A DNA stretch of 64,000 nt from Pontibacter anaerobius (lineage in GTDB: Bacteria > Bacteroidota > Bacteroidia > Cytophagales > Hymenobacteraceae): contig NZ_JAPFQO010000003.1 of the NCBI RefSeq assembly GCF_026241195.1, positions 186,001 to 250,000 of the forward strand, read 5' to 3'. Under the pieces are notes generated by a model. That model had not been told where the DNA came from and did not search any database. It saw only the letters and a list, made by a program, of their open reading frames with translations. This document shows positions 8,037 through 17,690 of this stretch, one piece after another. The position numbers and the translations under genes are program-made. Numbering within the stretch: position 1 is the stretch's first letter; the number at the start of each line of letters is the position of its first letter.

Positions 8037-8286
8037 ACCGCCTAAGCTATAGCAGACGGTTTGCCTACATCTTTTCCAGTCTTAACCTCCCCTGTAACTA
8101 TCGGAGGACTGCCATGGCACATGCTCTAAAGTATAAACCCTAATAACATGGCACAGCAGGCAGGGTCGAAAATAAGTTAGTTTGGTACTTTATTTGGATA
8201 AAGGTATGACAAAAATTTTATAATGTATAGCTTATATAGCAAATTTATATAAAATATAGTTCTGTAAGATATTGATGTTGATGTGT

Positions 8287-10137
8287 TTACCTTCTGATAA
8301 GGTTATTTAGCTCGGAGATGTGCAGGCTGCGCAGCATGGAAGTTTTTTTATGTTGATGCTCCTGCATACGCACTAATATATCGTGTAGCATCTCGATGGC
8401 CTGGACTACATGTGGGCCCTTGTTCAGCATTACGCAGTCGGCGCGCTGAGCCATGGCGGCATCGGTAATCTCGGCCCGCGACGGGCGTCCTTTCTTGGCG
8501 AGTGTCTCCAGCACCTGTGTAGCCCACACCACCGGTATATGGGCGGCTTCGCACAGCCACAGAATCTCTTCCTGTACTTCTGCCAGCCGTTGCCAGCCGC
8601 ATTCCACGGCCAAGTCGCCGCGCGCGATCATGATGCTGGCAGGGTAGCTTTTCATGGCTGTCAGGAGCAGGTGCGGCAGGTTTCGGAACCCTTCCTTGGT
8701 TTCAATTTTCAGCATCACACCCAGGTTTTTTGCCTTAAGGTTTCGTAACTCCTTGTGCAAGGCATCTACCGTATCGGCGTGGTTCACAAAAGACAGGTTG
8801 ACAACATCAGCATGTTTGGCCACAAATTTCAGGTCCTGCCGGTCCTTCTTGGTCAGCCCATTTATGTGGATCTTGCTTTCAGGTAGATTGATGCCCTGGT
8901 CAGCGCGTAGCCTGCTGCCTTTGTCGCTTGCATACGTTATTTTGACCAGCAGCCGCTCCGGTGTTACCTCCTGCAATATGCCCTCTATCTTGCCATCGTT
9001 AAAAAGGATGGGCTGGCCCACTTCGGTTTGGGTAAATGCTTCAGGCAGTGTGCACGAGATGTGCGCCGGCTGTGCCACATGGCCGTGCGCGTCGTAGGTG
9101 GCTGGCTCGCCGGGTGTTGGCTCCCGCGTGAGCACCAGGAAACTGTCTTTTTTGAGTGTGATGGGCAGTTCCAGCGCTTTCAGGTCACCTACTCTAGTGG
9201 CTTTGTCCATGGCGTTTTTGCCTTTCAGGCGTAATTCCGTGCCGGTTTTAATATAGGAGGTCTTTAGCAGGTGCGCCAGCAGGCCTTTCTCTTCCCTTCT
9301 GATAATGGTAAGAGAGCGTTTGCGGCCTCGGGTGTCGGTAAAGTATAACTTATCGCCCTCCTGCAGCTGTGCAAGCCAGGTGGCCTCCACTGGTAGCCAC
9401 GCATCGGCATCTTTCGGCGGTTGTACCTCCTGGGGCGCCAGCCATACTTTGGCGGCCTCCGTTATCTGCCCTAGGTTATCCTGCACCGGATGGATCACCA
9501 GCAGTTTAGGGCCTTCCTTCAGCGGGCCAGTACGCAGTTTAGGGCCCATCAGGTCCATCAGTATCTTGCAGGGTATGCCGGTTTCCTTCTCGGCCCTGTG
9601 TATGTTCTCCACCATCTTCAGCCATTCGCGCTCCGTGTCGTGGGCACAATTGATGCGGGCGCAGTCCATACCCGCCTTCAGCAGTCGCGGCAGCAGCTCA
9701 TACTGGTCGGCGGCCTCGGAGGGCAGGGTTACCATAATGCGGGTGGTACGCTTCCTGGGTTTAGGGCCAAGCAGCGCTTCGGTATGTGTGGCTAATAATT
9801 CATGGTTCTCGAAAAAAGACACAGCCAGCTTGCGGGGTACGGTGGTGCACTCGGCCATATGGCAAAGGTGCTGGCGCACGGCCTGCAGACTGGCCAGCAC
9901 ATGGCCCTCAGCCCGCCCCAGCGACGACAGCCCCAGGTGCGCGAGTTGCTCCTGCAACTCTCGGATATCATGCTGGCGCAGGGCCAGGTAGTGCAGCAGG
10001 TTTTTGGCGCTTTTCCGAAACCGGGGGTGCACAGCTTCAACGGCAGGTGAAAATTTCTCCTCCAGCGCAACAGCATCCTGATGTAGCTGGTCCAGCTGTT
10101 TTATTAATTCCTGGTAATGCTCCTGAGGTTGTGGCAT
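8287..10137 (-). CDS. Long-form pyruvate kinase with an extra N-terminal domain
   Basis: 616 residues against about 470-480 for usual pyruvate kinases. Residues 1-130 form a helical domain not found in the classical enzyme. The kinase barrel then starts at about residue 133 (TTRIMVTLPSEA), with the B domain inserted. Core motifs are present but altered: GMDCARINCAHD in place of the usual RLNFSHG, then KILMDLMGPKLRTG, MLKIETKEGF (catalytic Lys/Glu), MIARGDLAVECG and PVVWATQVLETL. The segment MLNKGPHVVQAI replaces the common MLSGETAKG. The C-terminal allosteric domain is missing. It probably converts phosphoenolpyruvate to pyruvate in an unregulated or differently regulated form; activity is inferred. 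Confidence 0.85.
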   Translation of the reverse strand: MPQPQEHYQELIKQLDQLHQDAVALEEKFSPAVEAVHPRFRKSAKNLLHYLALRQHDIRELQEQLAHLGLSSLGRAEGHVLASLQAVRQHLCHMAECTTVPRKLAVSFFENHELLATHTEALLGPKPRKRTTRIMVTLPSEAADQYELLPRLLKAGMDCARINCAHDTEREWLKMVENIHRAEKETGIPCKILMDLMGPKLRTGPLKEGPKLLVIHPVQDNLGQITEAAKVWLAPQEVQPPKDADAWLPVEATWLAQLQEGDKLYFTDTRGRKRSLTIIRREEKGLLAHLLKTSYIKTGTELRLKGKNAMDKATRVGDLKALELPITLKKDSFLVLTREPTPGEPATYDAHGHVAQPAHISCTLPEAFTQTEVGQPILFNDGKIEGILQEVTPERLLVKITYASDKGSRLRADQGINLPESKIHINGLTKKDRQDLKFVAKHADVVNLSFVNHADTVDALHKELRNLKAKNLGVMLKIETKEGFRNLPHLLLTAMKSYPASIMIARGDLAVECGWQRLAEVQEEILWLCEAAHIPVVWATQVLETLAKKGRPSRAEITDAAMAQRADCVMLNKGPHVVQAIEMLHDILVRMQEHQHKKTSMLRSLHISELNNLIRR

Positions 10138-10383
10138 AGCTGCGTCCTGTTTGTATAAAACATACGGCTAAGGCGTAGAGGAGGATAGTACGAACAGCTA
10201 ATGATGGGGCATTTTGCATTTTCTGGTTCCTGATTCGCGTTATGAGCTACCGGGGAAACCAACTCTTCCTCACAAAGCTACGCTCGCTAGTCTAAAGAGG
10301 GAAAATTGCCATTTTTAATAGATGAGGTTCATAGCGGATGGTATAGTGCGGTCAGGTCGCGATCTGTCTGTGCGAAGGTGTAA

Positions 10384-10960
10384 ACCCACTGACCAAGGAG
10401 GGGAATTTTAGCAGACGATAAACCCACCCCTGCCCCTCCCGAGAGAGGAATTGCGGCAGATGTAAACCCACCCCTAGCCCCTCCCCTAAAAACAGGAGAG
10501 GGAGTCCGGTTCAAGTGGTAAAGCGATGGCTATTGGATAATGATCCCAGTCTTTCCGTTGAGCGCCTTTGGAGTTTTTCCGGTGACGAGCGGCAGCGAGG
10601 CATTGCGACGCAGGAGCAAAGGAAAAGGTCCCAGCGCGATGCGGGAAGACGAGCCCTCCCGGGCTGGAGGGAGCCAAAGCCAGAAATGTAACTGTAGGTT
10701 CGTAAGACTGAGGATCAGCGGCTGCTAGAAAGGATAGCTTGTTTCAGCTAGCAGGAAGCAGCGGCTAAAGTATAAATCGACAGGTATAAATCATCGTCAA
10801 AGTATAAGGTTTGGCTTTTCAAGCCAGTTGAGTTACAAACTCAACACCATAAAAAGACACAAGTCTGAAGACTTGCGCCAGAAGGGGCTATAAAAGTATA
10901 GACTGGTAAGTATAATAAATAGATTAGGAAATCGGCGGCAGGGAATGTCCGGAATAGCGG
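10384..10960 (+). repeat. Dispersed structured repeat, copy B
   Basis: This is an uninterrupted copy of the element: a C-rich/G-rich module (10424-10504), the core with CCCAGCGCGATGCGGGAAGA, hairpin G (10652-10665, AGCCC/GGGCT), H1 (10812-10826, GGCTT/AAGCC), H2 (10827-10845, GTTGAGT/ACTCAAC) and H3 (10860-10875, CAAGTC/GACTTG). Degenerate extra hairpins follow to about 10960. It fills the space between the pyruvate kinase gene and the lipoprotein gene ending at 11144. The remaining spacer (10138-10383 and 10961-11076) shows no gene. Confidence 0.8.
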
Positions 10961-11076
10961 GAGGGAGGCAAGTGCAATGTATAGCCAAAGTATAAAGTAT
11001 GGCTTTCAAGTTTGTCAATCCGCAGATTTAAAATCATAGAAGACATGATGCTCTGCCAGCCTACACCAGAGAGAAT

Positions 11077-11115
11077 AAAACCGCGGCAGAAATATAAACT
11101 ATACTACTGCCGCGG
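11077..11115 (-). terminator. Terminator of the NPPHG lipoprotein gene
   Basis: The arms CCGCGGCAG (11081-11089) and CTGCCGCGG (11107-11115) are perfect. The AAAA at 11077 gives the U tract on the minus strand. The loop contains TATACT. Confidence 0.75.
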
Positions 11116-11143
11116 CCTGCTTCTGTATCTTCAAAAGTATATT

Positions 11144-11506
11144 TTACTTCTTGCCGAGCGGGGCTCCTACCGCAATAGAGCAATCGTGGCCGGGCTGGCC
11201 GTGCGGCGGGTTAGTGCCGGGCGCTACAGGCATCTGAGCCGGCACAGGCGATAAAGACGGTTTCACGAGCCTTGGAAGCGGCGTGCCGTCTAAGGGGGCT
11301 CCCACAGGCAGCGCACAGTTATGGTTTGGCTCACCGTGTGGCGGATTCACGGCAACTGCTTGTGCCGGAGTGGCGGCTGGCTGTACCTGGTTTACACCGG
11401 CTGCAGGCGCAGTTGCGGTAGCCGTTGTTGTCTCTTTGTCGCTTTCTGAGCAGCCTGCAAATAAAAGCGCTGAGGCGAAGAGCAAAGTATAAGGTGCGGT
11501 TTTCAT
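11144..11506 (-). CDS. Lipoprotein with two NPPHGxPxHxC repeats
   Basis: The ATG at 11506 (MKTAPYTLLFASALLFAGC) gives a lipoprotein signal peptide directly. A start 12 codons upstream is less likely. After an Ala/Thr/Pro-rich linker, two near-identical motifs follow: NPPHGEPNHNCALPVGAPL in the middle and NPPHGQPGHDCSIAVGAPL at the C-terminus. Each holds two His and one Cys in fixed spacing, a pattern suited to binding a metal ion. Proteins with this motif are common in Bacteroidota, but I know of no proven function. It is transcribed alone and ends in a strong terminator. Confidence 0.75.
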   Translation of the reverse strand: MKTAPYTLLFASALLFAGCSESDKETTTATATAPAAGVNQVQPAATPAQAVAVNPPHGEPNHNCALPVGAPLDGTPLPRLVKPSLSPVPAQMPVAPGTNPPHGQPGHDCSIAVGAPLGKK

Positions 11507-11720
11507 GGAGGATGATTTATTGAGATGTAAATGTCTGAACATGGATTAATGCAGCATAAGTTTCTGCGATAGGCGGAAAAAGCGTTTGATTGTACTATTT
11601 ATTCATTCCGGCGCTAAAGTGCAAATTTATACTTTGCTTTTGCCGAACTACTTACGCCGTGTCGCTACTTTCCTCCCCAAAAATTTACGACCTTTGCACA
11701 AACTATAGCCACAGAGTTTT

Positions 11721-12350
11721 ATGCAGAGACCGCTGAGACTTGTTATAATGGCCGGCCTGGCGCTGGTGATTTTCTACTTCCTCCAGGATGCCCTCTTTAA
11801 CGACGACAACTATATAAAACCGCTGCTGCAGGAGCGCGAGGAGAAAGACCTCTCGTTCAGGAGCCGTAGCAACAGCCCTTTTGACGATGCCGGGCGTCGC
11901 GCTTTCACGAACCTGGTATACTATGAGCCGAACTTGGATTACCGGGTAAAGGCCGAAGTGGAGAAGCTGACCAAACAGGATACCCTGCTCATGCCCCTGA
12001 CAAACGGTAGCTACGAACCCTATTTGCGCTACGGCACCGCCTCGTTCGAGCTGGAGGGGGAGCAGCAGCAGCTTATGCTCTACCGGAAACTGAGCGGCGA
12101 GAAAGACCAGCTTTTTGTGCCCTTCACCGACAAAACTAACGGGTTTGAGACCTATGGCGGCGGCCGCTACCTGGATGTACCTTTTGAGGAGGGCGATGAG
12201 CGTGTAGTACTCGACTTTAACCGCGCCTATAGCCCTTTCTGTGCCTATAACCCGGATTACGTGTGCCCGCTGCCGCCTAAGGAGAACCGCCTGCGCATCT
12301 CTGTTCCGGCAGGGGAGAAAACGTATGAGGTAGCAGAGAAAGAGAAGTAG
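11721..12350 (+). CDS. DUF1684 family protein
   Basis: 209 residues. One N-terminal hydrophobic helix (residues 7-22) anchors or exports it. The C-terminal half carries the DUF1684 signatures: LFVPFTDKTNGFETYGGGRYLDV, then VVLDFNRAYSPFCAYNPDYVCPLPPKENRL. The function is unknown, and the conserved Cys/Tyr/Asn block suggests an enzyme or ligand-binding site. The sequence GACCTTTG at 11699-11706 lies 15 bp before the ATG and resembles the -7 element of Bacteroidota promoters. The next gene, pheT, has its own promoter-like sequence. Confidence 0.85.
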   Translation: MQRPLRLVIMAGLALVIFYFLQDALFNDDNYIKPLLQEREEKDLSFRSRSNSPFDDAGRRAFTNLVYYEPNLDYRVKAEVEKLTKQDTLLMPLTNGSYEPYLRYGTASFELEGEQQQLMLYRKLSGEKDQLFVPFTDKTNGFETYGGGRYLDVPFEEGDERVVLDFNRAYSPFCAYNPDYVCPLPPKENRLRISVPAGEKTYEVAEKEK

Positions 12351-12566
12351 ACAAGGGATTGAGGAGCAACAGACAAAGCAGGGCTGCCAAGTATACTGTC
12401 ACGACACAGGTTGCCCGCCCATCCTGGAGCTAAGGGTGCTGGAGAGAGTAATAAACCTTAGTTCGAGTCCTGTTAAGTGCTCTAGTTGTGTTGAGTATAG
12501 TTGGTGTGAACCACACGAATTCGTGATACTTGATACAAGCTACGTGATACGAAACGAAATTATCCT

Positions 12567-12574
12567 TAATTTTG
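12567..12574 (+). promoter_or_regulatory. Promoter -7 element and leader hairpin of the pheT operon
   Basis: TAATTTTG fits the Bacteroidota -7 consensus TAnnTTTG, but no clear -33 element is visible. A hairpin with arms GGTTTCC/GGAAACC at 12584-12602 lies in the 50-nt leader. Upstream, a 12-bp palindrome (CACGAATTCGTG, 12514-12525) and two CGTGATAC direct repeats may mark a regulatory site. Confidence 0.5.
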
Positions 12575-12627
12575 GAAAAGATTGGTTTCCGGATTGGAAA
12601 CCGAGAAGAACACGAACATAAAAAAAC

Positions 12628-15045
12628 ATGCTGATTTCATTCGACTGGCTGAAACAACTTATACATACTGACAAGACTGCTGAAGAAACAGGTGTGCTGC
12701 TGACCGGCGCCGGACTAGAGGTGGAGGGAATCCATACGTTTGATATGGTGCAGGGAGGCCTGGAGGGCATTGTGATAGGAGAGGTGCTCACCTGCGAATC
12801 GCACCCTGACGCCGACCGCCTGCGCATTACCACCGTGGACATTGGCATCGACGAGCCGAGCCAGATCGTGTGCGGAGCGCCAAACGTGGCAGCCGGGCAG
12901 AAAGTGGTGGTAGCCACGGTAAACAGTACGCTTTATCCAACCGGCGGCGAGCCTTTCAAAATTAAGAAATCCAAGATACGCGGTGCCGTGTCGGAAGGTA
13001 TGATTTGCGCCGAGGATGAGATTGGTATCGGGGCTTCGCATGCCGGTATTATGGTGCTGGACACAGACCTGCCGAACGGAACGCCTGCCGCCGAGTTCTT
13101 TGGTCTGGGCTCTGACAAGGTATTTGAGATCGGCCTGACGCCAAACCGTGCCGATGCTGCCTCGCATTACGGCGTGGCCCGCGACCTGCAGGCCTTGCTG
13201 GACGCGAAGGCTGAACTGCCAAGTATAGAGAATTTTGAAGTGAACAACACCTCCCGCCCAATTGCGGTGGAAGTGGAAAACACCGATGCCTGCCCGCGCT
13301 ATGCCGGGGTAACGGTTTCAGGTATCAAAGTAGGCCCGTCGCCGGAGTGGATGCAGAAGCGCCTGCGCGCCATCGGCCTGTCGCCGATCAACAACGTGGT
13401 GGACGTGACCAACTACGTGCTGCACGAACTGGGGCAGCCGCTGCACGCCTTCGATGCCGATAAGATCGCCGGTGGTAAGATTGTGGTTAGAAACGCGGAC
13501 GCGGGGACTACCTTTAAAACCCTGGATGGTGTGGAGCGCAAGCTGAACGCCTCTGACCTGATGATCTGCAACGCCGAGGAGCCGATGGCCATTGGTGGTA
13601 TTTTCGGTGGCGAGGAGTCCGGCGTGACAGACGAGACCACCAGCATCTTCATAGAGAGCGCCTACTTCTCTCCGGATTCTATCCGCCGCACAGGTATGGC
13701 GCATGGACTCAAAACCGATGCCTCTTTCCGCTTTGAGCGTGGCACCGACCCGAACATGGTGATCACGGCCCTGAAGCGCGCCGCCCTGCTGGTGCAGGAG
13801 GTGGCCGGAGGCGAGGTTAGCTCCGATATTGTGGATGTGTACCCGCAGCCGATAGCACACCGCGAGGTAAAGCTGAACATCGAGCGCGCCCATACTTTGA
13901 TCGGGCAGCATGTTGGCGCTGAGCGCATCAAAAACATACTTACCGACCTGGGTATCGAGGTTACAAATGAAACGGAAACGGACCTGACGCTGTCGGTGCC
14001 GCCGTTTAAGGTGGATGTGACCCGTGAGGCCGATGTGGTGGAGGAGATCCTGCGCATCTACGGCTTCAACAACATTGAGATGAGCGAGAACCTGGCCACT
14101 TCATACTTAGCCAAGTTTCCGAACCCATACGCCGAGGACGTGACGGAGACGATCATGGGCTACATCGCGGCCAACGGCTTCCATGAGATCATCACCAACT
14201 CCATCACCAACTCCAACTACTACAAGCCTGCCGGAGAGGCAGCGGTAGCCACCCTGGTGAACGTGGTAAACTATAACTCCGAAGACCTGGACGTGTTGCG
14301 CAAGAGCATGGTGTTCTCGGGCCTGGAGGTACTGCGCCGCAACATTAACCGTCGCCAGCGCGACCTGAAGCTGTTTGAACTGGGCAAAGTATACGAGAAG
14401 CTGGAGAGCGACTACAAGGAGAGCCGCAAGCTGTCTATGTACATGGTGGGCAACGTAACGGCCGAGAGCTGGAAGCAGCCAAGTATGAAAGCCGCCTTCC
14501 ACGACCTGGCGGGTGTGGTGCAGAACGTGCTGCGCAAGCTGAACGCCGGCGACTTTGAGGTACAGAACCTGGAGGGCAATGCCTACATGAGCAAAGGCAT
14601 CGCCTACGTGAAGAACGGCACCGTGATCGCGGAACTGGGCGTGCTGGACGCCGGCGTGACCCGCTTTATGGAAGTGAAGGGGCAGGTATGGTACGCCGAG
14701 CTGAACTGGGACTACCTTCTGAAGAAGTATAAAGACAAACTGGTGGCCGAGGAGCTGCCGAAATTCCCGGAAGTGCGCCGCGACTTGTCGCTGGTGCTGG
14801 ACAAGCATGTGACCTTCGACGAGGTGAAGAAGGTAGCCTTTAGAGTGGAGCGCAAGCTGCTGCAGGACGTGAACGTGTTTGATGTGTACGAGGGCGATAA
14901 GATCGAGGCGGGCAAGAAAGCCTACGCACTGAGCTTTACCCTGCAGGATAAGCAGCAGACACTGACCGACAAGGTGATCGACAGCACCATGAGCCGCCTG
15001 ATGCAGCAATTTGAGAAACAATTGGGAGCCTTTATCCGCAAATAA
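12628..15045 (+). CDS. pheT: Phenylalanyl-tRNA synthetase beta subunit
   Basis: 805 residues, the normal length of the long bacterial beta subunit. It starts with MLISFDWLKQLI. The tRNA-binding (EMAP-like) domain is at about residues 40-150 (GIVIGEVLTCESHPDADRL), the B3/B4 editing domain at about 210-390, B5 at about 400-480 and the C-terminal FDX-ACB anticodon-binding domain at about 710-805 (FPEVRRDLSLVLDK). With the alpha subunit, pheS (not in this window), it attaches phenylalanine to tRNA-Phe and hydrolyses mischarged Tyr-tRNA. It is first in the group pheT, coiled-coil gene, zapA, rny, all on the same strand and closely spaced. Confidence 0.97.
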   Translation: MLISFDWLKQLIHTDKTAEETGVLLTGAGLEVEGIHTFDMVQGGLEGIVIGEVLTCESHPDADRLRITTVDIGIDEPSQIVCGAPNVAAGQKVVVATVNSTLYPTGGEPFKIKKSKIRGAVSEGMICAEDEIGIGASHAGIMVLDTDLPNGTPAAEFFGLGSDKVFEIGLTPNRADAASHYGVARDLQALLDAKAELPSIENFEVNNTSRPIAVEVENTDACPRYAGVTVSGIKVGPSPEWMQKRLRAIGLSPINNVVDVTNYVLHELGQPLHAFDADKIAGGKIVVRNADAGTTFKTLDGVERKLNASDLMICNAEEPMAIGGIFGGEESGVTDETTSIFIESAYFSPDSIRRTGMAHGLKTDASFRFERGTDPNMVITALKRAALLVQEVAGGEVSSDIVDVYPQPIAHREVKLNIERAHTLIGQHVGAERIKNILTDLGIEVTNETETDLTLSVPPFKVDVTREADVVEEILRIYGFNNIEMSENLATSYLAKFPNPYAEDVTETIMGYIAANGFHEIITNSITNSNYYKPAGEAAVATLVNVVNYNSEDLDVLRKSMVFSGLEVLRRNINRRQRDLKLFELGKVYEKLESDYKESRKLSMYMVGNVTAESWKQPSMKAAFHDLAGVVQNVLRKLNAGDFEVQNLEGNAYMSKGIAYVKNGTVIAELGVLDAGVTRFMEVKGQVWYAELNWDYLLKKYKDKLVAEELPKFPEVRRDLSLVLDKHVTFDEVKKVAFRVERKLLQDVNVFDVYEGDKIEAGKKAYALSFTLQDKQQTLTDKVIDSTMSRLMQQFEKQLGAFIRK

Positions 15046-15049
15046 CGTT

Positions 15050-15346
15050 ATGCCTAAGGAAAAGCAAGCACAACAACTCCGGCATATTGAAGATAAGCTG
15101 CGAAAACTAATTCAGCGCCACACCGAGGTGCAGCAACGGCTCATGCGCGCGCAGGAGCAGGTAAAGCAACTGGAGGGGCTGCTGGATGAACGAGATGAGC
15201 AGATAAAAAATTTTCAAAATCAGGAGAATATTGTTAAAATTGTAGACGCGATAGCAGGAAACACTGCAAATTCGACAGAGTTGAAGCTCAAGCTAAACGA
15301 ATATATCAGAGAAATTGATAAGTGTATTGCTTACCTACAAGACTAA
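15050..15346 (+). CDS. Small coiled-coil protein of the pheT-zapA operon
   Basis: 98 residues, starting 4 bp after the pheT stop codon. Residues 5-58 show a heptad pattern of a long coiled coil (QLRHIEDKLRKLIQRH...VKQLEGLLDERDEQIKNFQNQ). A conserved-looking C-terminal part follows (ENIVKIVDAIAGNTANSTELKLKLNEYIREIDKCIAYL). A protein of this kind occupies the same place before zapA in many Bacteroidota. It may act with ZapA in cell division, an inference from position only. No enzymatic motif is visible. Confidence 0.75.
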   Translation: MPKEKQAQQLRHIEDKLRKLIQRHTEVQQRLMRAQEQVKQLEGLLDERDEQIKNFQNQENIVKIVDAIAGNTANSTELKLKLNEYIREIDKCIAYLQD

Positions 15347-15405
15347 GTATGAGCCGCTAACAAGCTCAGAAAAGCCGGTAAGCCTAACCATAAACCACGC
15401 AACGG

Positions 15406-15693
15406 ATGAGTGAATTATCGATTAAGATTCGCATCGCGGAACGCGAGTATCCGATGCGGGTGAAGGAAGAGGAAGAAGAAAGAATAAGAGCCGTAGGAAA
15501 GATCCTGAACGAGCGCCTGCGCTTTTATAAGGATCAGTTTGGCATACAGGACAAGCAGGATCTGCTGGCAATGGTGGCGTTTGAGACCATGGCCGAGAAG
15601 ATGAAGCTGGAGGATGAGCACTCCTCGCATGTATCCCAGGTAGACCAGCAGCTCGACCTTTTGGATGATCTCTTATCAACAGTGAATAAATAA
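15406..15693 (+). CDS. zapA: Cell division protein ZapA
   Basis: 95 residues, the family's usual size. It has the N-terminal ZapA globular motif (IKIRIAEREYPMRVKEEEEERIRAVGKILNERL), then LLAMVAFETMAEKMKLE, and a C-terminal coiled coil (VDQQLDLLDDLLSTV). ZapA binds FtsZ filaments and cross-links them at the Z ring. The position between the coiled-coil gene and rny is the common Bacteroidota arrangement. A hairpin follows directly after the stop codon, so transcription into rny may be reduced. Confidence 0.93.
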   Translation: MSELSIKIRIAEREYPMRVKEEEEERIRAVGKILNERLRFYKDQFGIQDKQDLLAMVAFETMAEKMKLEDEHSSHVSQVDQQLDLLDDLLSTVNK

Positions 15694-15699
15694 ACGCGA

Positions 15700-15726
15700 G
15701 GAGGCCTTTGCAGCCTCCGTTTATAC
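15700..15726 (+). terminator. Terminator-like hairpin between zapA and rny
   Basis: Perfect GGAGGC/GCCTCC arms enclose a 7-nt loop and are followed by GTTTATACTT. It is a short stem, so it may only attenuate transcription into rny. Confidence 0.5.
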
Positions 15727-15807
15727 TTCGTTTTGGCCTGAAAGCCACACCATGTCCCCCTTTGCAGGTACTTGCTATGCGTGCTAAACACCATAAACGC
15801 TATAGTT

Positions 15808-17406
15808 ATGCCCGATATCCTTTATATTTTGTTAACCGCCCTCGTGGCGCTCGTTGTGGGCGTACTAATAGGGCGCATGCTGCTGCAGAAAGTATTTAAG
15901 CAGCAGGAGGAAGAGGCTCGCCAGAGAGCCAAAAGCATCATCCGTGAAGCGGAGATCAATGCCGAAGCCATTAAGAAAGACCGCATCCTGGAGGCCAAGG
16001 AGAAATACCTGAAGATGAAGGCTGAGTTCGAAGAGGAGACGAACAAGAAGAAGAACATCATCATCCAGAACGAGAACAAGGTAAAGCAGCGCGAGCAGCA
16101 GGTGCAGAAGCAGATGGAGCAGGCTAAGCGCCTGGAGGCTGACCTGCACAAAGAGAAGGAGCAACTGCACGCCGACTTGGAGAAGGAGAGAAACCACCTG
16201 CACGTACAGCAGGAACAGCTGAAGAAGCGCAAAGAAGAAGTAGAGCAACAGCACGAGGAGGTCGTGGGCCAGCTGGAGAAGATAGCCGGACTGACAGCCG
16301 CTGAGGCCCGCGAGCAACTGGTGGAGGCCCTGAAGAACGAGGCCCAGTCCCACGCTTCGTCGCACATCAAAGATATTGTGGCGCAGGCCAAGCTTACCGC
16401 TACCAAGGAAGCCAAGAAAATCGTTATCGAAACCATCCAGCGTACTGCTGCCGAGCACGCCATCGAGAACTGCGTATCGGTGTTCAACATCGAGAGCGAC
16501 GATATTAAGGGCAAGATCATCGGTCGTGAAGGCCGTAACATACGTGCCCTGGAGGCTGCCACTGGTGTGGAGATCATCGTGGATGATACGCCTGAGGCGA
16601 TCATTATCTCCGGCTTCGACCCGGTTCGCCGCGAGATTGCGCGCCTGTCGCTGCACCGCCTGGTGGCCGACGGACGTATCCACCCGGCCCGCATTGAGGA
16701 GGTGGTGACCAAAACACGCAAGAACATTGAGGAGGAGATCGTGGAGATCGGTGAGCGTACTGCCATCGACCTGGGCATCCACGGTTTGCACCCGGAGTTG
16801 ATCAAGATGGTGGGCCGCATGCGTTTCCGTTCGTCTTACGGACAGAACCTGCTGCAGCACTCACGCGAGGTAGCCAACCTTTGCGCCACCATGGCTGCCG
16901 AGCTTGGCCTGAACGTGAAGCACGCCAAACGCGCCGGTCTGCTGCACGATATTGGCAAGGTAACGCCGGACGAGCCGGAATTGCCGCACGCCATTATTGG
17001 TATGGAGCTGGCCAAAAAGTATAAGGAACACCCGGATGTATGCAACGCCATCGGTGCCCACCACGACGAGGTGGAGATGACTGCCATGGTATCGCCACTG
17101 GTACAGGCCTGCGACGCTATCTCCGGATCACGCCCAGGTGCCCGTCGTGAGATCATGGAGTCATACATCAAGCGTTTGAAGGAGCTGGAGGAGGCAGCCG
17201 TGTCTTTTGAGGGTGTAAACCAGTGCTACGCCATACAGGCTGGCCGAGAGCTGCGCGTGATGGTGGATGCTGATAACGTGTCGGATGAGAAAGCCTCGCA
17301 GCTGTCTTATGACATCTCGCAGAAGATCGAGAAGGAGATGCAGTACCCTGGCCAGATCAAGATCACGGTTATCCGGGAGATGCGCGCCATCAGCTACGCT
17401 AAGTAA
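15808..17406 (+). CDS. rny: Ribonuclease Y
   Basis: 532 residues from the ATG at 15808 ([18 protein letters not shown]); an in-frame ATG 12 codons earlier would put polar residues before the membrane helix. Order of domains: one transmembrane helix, a long coiled coil (about 30-190), a KH domain ([21 protein letters not shown]), and an HD domain with HSREV and [10 protein letters not shown]. It is a membrane-bound endonuclease that starts mRNA decay. It ends the pheT group and has a strong terminator after it. Confidence 0.96.
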   Translation: MPDILYILLTALVALVVGVLIGRMLLQKVFKQQEEEARQRAKSIIREAEINAEAIKKDRILEAKEKYLKMKAEFEEETNKKKNIIIQNENKVKQREQQVQKQMEQAKRLEADLHKEKEQLHADLEKERNHLHVQQEQLKKRKEEVEQQHEEVVGQLEKIAGLTAAEAREQLVEALKNEAQSHASSHIKDIVAQAKLTATKEAKKIVIETIQRTAAEHAIENCVSVFNIESDDIKGKIIGREGRNIRALEAATGVEIIVDDTPEAIIISGFDPVRREIARLSLHRLVADGRIHPARIEEVVTKTRKNIEEEIVEIGERTAIDLGIHGLHPELIKMVGRMRFRSSYGQNLLQHSREVANLCATMAAELGLNVKHAKRAGLLHDIGKVTPDEPELPHAIIGMELAKKYKEHPDVCNAIGAHHDEVEMTAMVSPLVQACDAISGSRPGARREIMESYIKRLKELEEAAVSFEGVNQCYAIQAGRELRVMVDADNVSDEKASQLSYDISQKIEKEMQYPGQIKITVIREMRAISYAK

Positions 17407-17434
17407 GCATTACATTTGATATTAAATAAGGTCG

Positions 17435-17472
17435 AACCGCCTGCTACGTTTGTGGCAGGCGGTTTTGTTTTG
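17435..17472 (+). terminator. Terminator of rny
   Basis: The arms AACCGCCTGC and GCAGGCGGTT are perfect over 10 bp, with a 10-nt loop, and TTGTTTT follows. Confidence 0.85.
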
Positions 17473-17690
17473 GGTTATACTTGTAGTAGTGCAGGATTCC
17501 GTGCGACAAGCTTATTTGTCTCAAGTATAGGGTGTATTTTGTTAACTATATATAGTATATTCGGTAGTCCGATTCCGTATAACCGCCGGATTTGATAGTA
17601 TAAACGGAATAACTCCTTATACACTATAGTTGTACTTCATGCAATGTATGAAATGAACCTACTGGAGTAATAACTACCTCTGAACAGACA

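Noticed and set aside
12456..12490. GTTCGAGTCC, like the T arm of a tRNA
   Set aside because: The flanking bases do not form a T stem, and no acceptor, D or anticodon arm can be drawn around it.
12436..12621. 61-codon frame upstream of pheT
   Set aside because: It covers the pheT promoter element and leader hairpin and has no ribosome-binding site or family motif.
14107..15021. Long minus-strand frame inside pheT
   Set aside because: It is an antisense shadow of a GC-rich, well-conserved gene; composition is His/Leu/Val-rich without any motif.
15694..15807. Possible 6S RNA between zapA and rny
   Set aside because: The spacer is only 114 bp and shows one short terminator-like hairpin, too small for a 6S RNA.
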